Shown here piece after piece: positions 60,383-64,000 of a stretch of DNA of 64,000 nucleotides. Position numbers and translations under genes: made by a program. Origin of the DNA: Idiomarina baltica OS145 (GTDB taxonomy: Bacteria; Pseudomonadota; Gammaproteobacteria; Enterobacterales; Alteromonadaceae); assembly GCF_000152885.1 (NCBI RefSeq), contig NZ_AAMX01000001.1:1-64000 (forward strand). The letters run 5' to 3'. The notes under the pieces are model-generated. The model saw nothing but the letters and a program-made list of their open reading frames with translations. It made no database searches and had not been told where the DNA came from. Within the stretch, counting starts at the first letter, position 1, and the number at the start of each line of letters is the position of its first letter.

Positions 60383-61696
60383 ATGCAAAAGTTGTTGGGC
60401 TTTGCGCGCGCCGATCATCGTCGCGTATTTGCAATCGCGTTACCCATGATGATATCGAATATCGCTGCACCGCTTTTAGGGCTAGTCGATACGGCAATTA
60501 TCGGGCACTTGCCAAACAGCGTGTATCTCTCGTCAGTTGCGATTGGCGCCATGGTCGTCAGCTTTATATATCTACTTGCGGTATTTCTTCGTATGGCGAC
60601 AACGGGCGCTATTGCCCAAGCCTTTGGCGCCGATGATCAAACGGAACAACATCAACTGTTCACCCATGGGATTCTCACCGCCTTAATACTGGGGGTGGTG
60701 ATCATTAGCTTGAGTCCCTTTATAACTTCAGTGTCATTGTGGCTCGTCGCACCAGACCCAAAGTTACTCAATTACGCCACGGACTATATTCAAATTCGAT
60801 TATGGTCAGCGCCAGCGGCGCTCACAACACTGATCTGCCTGGGTGTTTTACTCGGTCGTCAAGATAGTCGAAGAGCGATGTGGTTAGTGATTATTACTAA
60901 CTTCGTCAACGTCGTACTTGATCTCATCCTTATCGTCGGCTTAAACATGAATGTTAGAGGTGCTGCATTAGCATCGCTCTGTGCTGAGTGGACAACAGCT
61001 ATCGTAGGCTTCTATTGGTGTCGTCACACCTTAGGTTGGCAGTTGAGCAAGGCACGCATTGTTGCCAGTAAATTAAGCTTGTTCTTACAGGCTAACGGCA
61101 ATATTTTTGTTCGTAGCCTGACACTGCAACTTTGTATGGCGATGATGACGGGCTATGCCGCACGCTACGGCACAACCATAGTGGCTGCCAATGCAGTATT
61201 AATGCAATTCTTAATGCTAATATCACTTGGGCTTGATGGCATAGCATATGCTGTTGAGGCGTTAGCCGGTGAAGCCAAAGGACGAAATCGCCCAAATCAA
61301 GTACGCTATTGGTGCAGGATCACACTGTTGTGGTCAAGTCTGTTCGCGGCCGGCTATTCACTCGTATTTTGGTTGTTGGGGCAGCAAATTATTGGCTTGA
61401 TTACTGACTTATCAGCAGTGGTGGATACGGCAATGCGCTATTTACCGTGGGTGATCGCACTACCGTTGCTTGCACATTGGAGCTATTGGCTGGATGGTGT
61501 GTTTATCGGTCTAGCATGGTCAAAAGCCATGCGAGATACCATGTTGCTTGCGGCTATTACTGGTTTTATCCCGATTTGGTGGCTAAGTAAGCCACTCGAG
61601 AACCATGGTTTGTGGCTGGCTCTGAGTGGCTTTCTCATTATGCGTGCTGTTTACCAGGCGATTTGGTTACTGCGCAGGAGTCGCAAGGTCGTCTAG
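60383..61696 (+). CDS. MATE family exporter (DinF-like)
   Basis: This is a multidrug and toxin extrusion transporter of the DinF branch, expected to export organic compounds in exchange for Na+ or H+. The 437-residue protein has 12 membrane segments and the N-terminal signature ALPMMISNIAAPLLGLVDTAIIGHL, plus RMATTGAIAQAFG. In E. coli dinF lies next to lexA and is SOS-induced; here it is 10 kb away, and I find no CTGT-N8-ACAG box upstream. Its last 30 bases overlap the convergent DUF4397 gene. Confidence 0.93.
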   Translation: MQKLLGFARADHRRVFAIALPMMISNIAAPLLGLVDTAIIGHLPNSVYLSSVAIGAMVVSFIYLLAVFLRMATTGAIAQAFGADDQTEQHQLFTHGILTALILGVVIISLSPFITSVSLWLVAPDPKLLNYATDYIQIRLWSAPAALTTLICLGVLLGRQDSRRAMWLVIITNFVNVVLDLILIVGLNMNVRGAALASLCAEWTTAIVGFYWCRHTLGWQLSKARIVASKLSLFLQANGNIFVRSLTLQLCMAMMTGYAARYGTTIVAANAVLMQFLMLISLGLDGIAYAVEALAGEAKGRNRPNQVRYWCRITLLWSSLFAAGYSLVFWLLGQQIIGLITDLSAVVDTAMRYLPWVIALPLLAHWSYWLDGVFIGLAWSKAMRDTMLLAAITGFIPIWWLSKPLENHGLWLALSGFLIMRAVYQAIWLLRRSRKVV

Positions 61697-63061
61697 TAAA
61701 ATAACTTGTGGAGGTGTGCCACCACCGTCAGCATCTACCGCGATAACTGTATAGATACCACCACCTTCTAAGTTGAATAATACAGGACCAATTGCTGCAG
61801 TCTTAGTGCCTGCTGCAGTGACAGTCGCGTAGTATTCACCTGGAGTGACTTGTAAGCTACCTGTTGACACCAAGCCTTCAACATCAAAAGGTACATCGGC
61901 AACAACGGGATCAGCATCGCTAATATCTTCAGCTGCGGTCAAATAGATATCCACGTTACCCGCTGAAGGAGACGCGTGCACCACTTGAAGCTGCGCGGCC
62001 GTTGCAATACTACGACGTTGCTCAGTTAATGCCTGTAGCGCTAAGGTATCGTCCCCTAAGGCACCGACGGCATAAATGCTATAACTCATTGTCGCTTCTA
62101 ACGAGAACTCGATATCATCTAACACTTGGGGCGTGCCACCTGTTGCGGCGACATCGATCAAATAGTCACCTTCTGCGACGTTGATATAGTCAGTGGCTGA
62201 TTGGAACGCAAGATCAGTGATTTGCGGATCGGCTGCGTTATTCAGCGTTACATCAACATTTGGTGCGTCAGCAGCGGCGTGAATAACACGTACATCCGCT
62301 CCTGCGTTTGCGTCAGGAACTAAAACCGTACCGTCACCCGTTGCAATCTGCAGCGTCACAGGTGAATCGCCTGTTGCTGTATTATCTGTTGCAGCCACGA
62401 TATAGTCACTGCCGTCGGGAAGCGTAATGGTACCCGAGTCATAGACCACGGTTGTTTCACCTACTGGGGTTAGACGAACACGATAGTCACCGGCTTCAAC
62501 CGATACTTGACCTGAGTCATCACTAAACTCCAATGTGGCCGCGGGCGATGCGTCGGCAAGTGCTGCGTCAGGCGCTGTCAGATAGACATCAACTCCGGGG
62601 GCGTTATAAGCTGCATGGACTACTTGAATGCGGCTATTGCCACTCGCAACGTCCGACACTGGATTACTAATGACTAAAGGTTCGAGACTTTCATCACTCA
62701 CATTACCCACGGCAAATATTTCGTAGCGTGTGTCTGCGTTAAAAGTCAGGTCCGCCGGTCCAATGACTGCAGCTGTCGATTGGTCGGGTAAAATGCCCTC
62801 AACCGTTATCGAATACTCACCTTCTTCGACTTCGATAACGCTGGAGCTGGCTTGATAAGGTACGTTTTCTAAAAGCGTTGTATCTTCTGCTATTACATTG
62901 ACGCTCGGCGCATCAGAGGCTGTATGATGCACGCGTACGAAACTACTTTCTGGTGTGGGGTCGACAACTACTTCATCGTCGTTGTCATCGTCATCTAACC
63001 AACATCCCGACAAGACAAGCGTCGGCAAAAGTAGTACACTGAGTTTAGTGATTCCTCGCAT
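61667..63061 (-). CDS. DUF4397 lipoprotein with four tandem domains
   Basis: This surface or periplasmic lipoprotein of unknown function has, with the chosen start, 464 residues. The lipobox is LSGC with Cys20, followed by a very acidic stretch (WLDDDDNDDE). Position +2 is Trp, not Asp, so outer-membrane sorting is expected. Four tandem repeats follow, each opening with a V(H)-A-P/G-V/N pattern: VRVHHTASDAPSVNV, IQVVHAAYNAPGVDVYL, VRVIHAAADAPNVDVTL and LQVVHASPSAGNVDIYL. Each repeat is about 100 residues of beta structure. ATG 63061 has GAGG 8 bases upstream; the longer frame to 63124 would bury the lipobox. Confidence 0.88.
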   Translation of the reverse strand: MRGITKLSVLLLPTLVLSGCWLDDDDNDDEVVVDPTPESSFVRVHHTASDAPSVNVIAEDTTLLENVPYQASSSVIEVEEGEYSITVEGILPDQSTAAVIGPADLTFNADTRYEIFAVGNVSDESLEPLVISNPVSDVASGNSRIQVVHAAYNAPGVDVYLTAPDAALADASPAATLEFSDDSGQVSVEAGDYRVRLTPVGETTVVYDSGTITLPDGSDYIVAATDNTATGDSPVTLQIATGDGTVLVPDANAGADVRVIHAAADAPNVDVTLNNAADPQITDLAFQSATDYINVAEGDYLIDVAATGGTPQVLDDIEFSLEATMSYSIYAVGALGDDTLALQALTEQRRSIATAAQLQVVHASPSAGNVDIYLTAAEDISDADPVVADVPFDVEGLVSTGSLQVTPGEYYATVTAAGTKTAAIGPVLFNLEGGGIYTVIAVDADGGGTPPQVILLDDLATPAQ

Positions 63062-63106
63062 TGTAATTTCCTCGTAATGATTAGGGCAAATATCACTACG
63101 AACTAT

Positions 63107-63130
63107 GCAAATGCGAGGGATCACATTTGC
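63107..63130. repeat. Inverted repeat upstream of the DUF4397 gene
   Basis: GCAAATG (63107-63113) and CATTTGC (63124-63130) are perfect 7-base arms separated by 10 bases, lying 46 bases upstream of the lipoprotein start. It has no T-tract on either side. It could be a regulator site. Confidence 0.35.
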
Positions 63131-63177
63131 TTAACAAATTTTGTAAAGAATTTGTAAGCTTGTATAGCTAGAATGAT

Positions 63178-63756
63178 CTAGTAATACGAGTGTTCACCAC
63201 GTTCATGTTCAGTCACATCTCGGACGCCCGTGATCTCATCTGGGAAACGCTCGATGAGTTCTTTCTCAATACCGTTTTTCACGGTCACGTCGATCATGCT
63301 ACAGCCGTTACAACCACCACCAAATTGTAAGACCGCTTTACCGTCCTCGGTGATTTCAGTCACTAAAACATGACCCCCATGATTGGCAAGCTGAGGATTA
63401 ATTTCCGCTTGAATCACATATTCCACACGGTCAATCAGAGGCGCGTCGTCAGCCACTTTACGTGCTTTAGCGTTAGGCGCCTTCAGTGTCAATTGTGAAC
63501 CAAGTTCTTGTTCCTCAAAATCAATCACAGCGTCTTCTAAAAACGGCGCGCTTCCTGAATCAACGACTGCGTCGAAACCGTTAAAAGGAAGTCGTTCATC
63601 ATCTGGCTCAACTGAGTCGGGTGGGCAGTAAGATACACCGCACTCAGCATTCGGCATCCCAGGATTAACAACAAATACGCGAATGTTTGTGCCTTCGGGC
63701 TGATCAGCTAACAACTTACAGAAGTGCTTTTGTGCAGATTCCGAAATGCGGATCAT
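63178..63756 (-). CDS. nfuA: Fe-S cluster carrier NfuA
   Basis: NfuA stores and delivers [4Fe-4S] clusters, especially under oxidative stress or iron limitation. The 192-residue protein has a degenerate A-type N-terminal domain (about 1-95). The C-terminal Nfu domain has the cluster ligands Cys149 and Cys152 in [13 protein letters not shown]. Two extra Cys lie in the N-terminal part (AECGVSYC). It follows comF by 38 bases, the same order as gntX(comF)-nfuA in E. coli. Confidence 0.97.
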   Translation of the reverse strand: MIRISESAQKHFCKLLADQPEGTNIRVFVVNPGMPNAECGVSYCPPDSVEPDDERLPFNGFDAVVDSGSAPFLEDAVIDFEEQELGSQLTLKAPNAKARKVADDAPLIDRVEYVIQAEINPQLANHGGHVLVTEITEDGKAVLQFGGGCNGCSMIDVTVKNGIEKELIERFPDEITGVRDVTEHERGEHSYY

Positions 63757-63794
63757 AATATCACCGTTCCTATACTTGAGTAATTTACTAGGTT

Positions 63795-64000
63795 TTATTC
63801 TAACGCAGACACTGCCAAAAGACTAGTGTTCGAGCGGGACGCTCCTAGGTTATACGCCAGACTCCAAACATCAACTGAACGCGCACCAACGGCATGTAGT
63901 GCCTCACTCGCAGCGCAAAAACTTGCGCCTGTTGTGCAGATATCATCAATTACCGCAATCGACTGACCCGATAATTTGCGATTCGCCTTAATAGCTCCTA
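63795..64000 (-). CDS. comF: ComF family phosphoribosyltransferase, 3' end
   Basis: Only the last 67 codons are inside the window; the gene continues past base 64000. Reading the minus strand gives a segment with the PRPP-binding motif [12 protein letters not shown] and then a helix-strand ending near VDVWSLAYN, as in ComF/GntX proteins. These proteins are linked to DNA uptake and to use of DNA as a nutrient in related bacteria. The stop TAA is at 63795-63797. Its position directly upstream of nfuA agrees. Confidence 0.85.
   Translation of the reverse strand, partial: GAIKANRKLSGQSIAVIDDICTTGASFCAASEALHAVGARSVDVWSLAYNLGASRSNTSLLAVSALE

Overview
This window is a contiguous piece of a gammaproteobacterial chromosome. 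Gene content and order point to a marine Alteromonadales-type bacterium, possibly Idiomarina or a relative; that genus guess is an inference from gene order, not a computed match. Almost all the DNA is ordinary housekeeping sequence. I see no tRNA, rRNA, CRISPR array, insertion sequence, prophage or attachment site. No stretch longer than 300 bases lacks a gene; the longest gap is 50747-51029.

Layout. (1) 1-11252, minus strand: the conserved superoperon nnr-tsaE-amiB-mutL-miaA-hfq-hflX-hflK-hflC-purA, covering metabolite repair, tRNA modification, cell separation, mismatch repair, RNA chaperone, FtsH regulators and purine synthesis. queG diverges from it at 11271. (2) 12424-17265: yheV, yheS-yheT-yheU, cysQ and nudE. 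(3) 17417-27740: sthA, ompR-envZ, a two-gene RND efflux operon and a periplasmic-sensor GGDEF-EAL protein. (4) 27838-30688: greB and tex. (5) 30685-33695: an unusual pair (a SprA-type metalloprotease-like protein and a 100-residue mini flagellar rod/hook-like protein), then a fatty acid desaturase divergent from fabR, with a recognisable FabR operator between them. (6) 33724-41679: S9 peptidase, NatAB-type ABC transporter, pckA, NSS-family Na+ symporter and coaD. (7) 41835-45610: kbl-tdh-glpE-glpG and a FliL-like protein. (8) 45688-50746: ubiC-ubiA, plsB, and a lexA-sulA operon with two SOS boxes. (9) 51030-59243: a complete caa3-type cytochrome c oxidase cluster, with structural subunits, copper assembly (CtaG, SCO, a divergent SCO-like protein), SURF1 and heme A synthesis (ctaA, ctaB). 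(10) 59240-64000: polysaccharide deacetylase, MATE exporter, a four-repeat DUF4397 lipoprotein, nfuA and the 3' end of comF.

The genome is tightly packed. Operon genes often overlap by 1-14 bases, and many convergent genes overlap tail to tail; three pairs share a four-base double stop. Good intrinsic terminators lie after hflC, the S9 peptidase, pckA and sulA. Several open reading frames extend upstream of the likely start, and I chose starts from ribosome binding sites and family lengths.

I found no clearly new defence or mobile system. The most interesting items are the mini-rod/SprA pair with its palindromic promoter region, the second SCO-like copper protein, the FabR operator over the desaturase promoter, the four-repeat DUF4397 lipoprotein and the GGDEF-EAL sensor with a degenerate GGDEF site.
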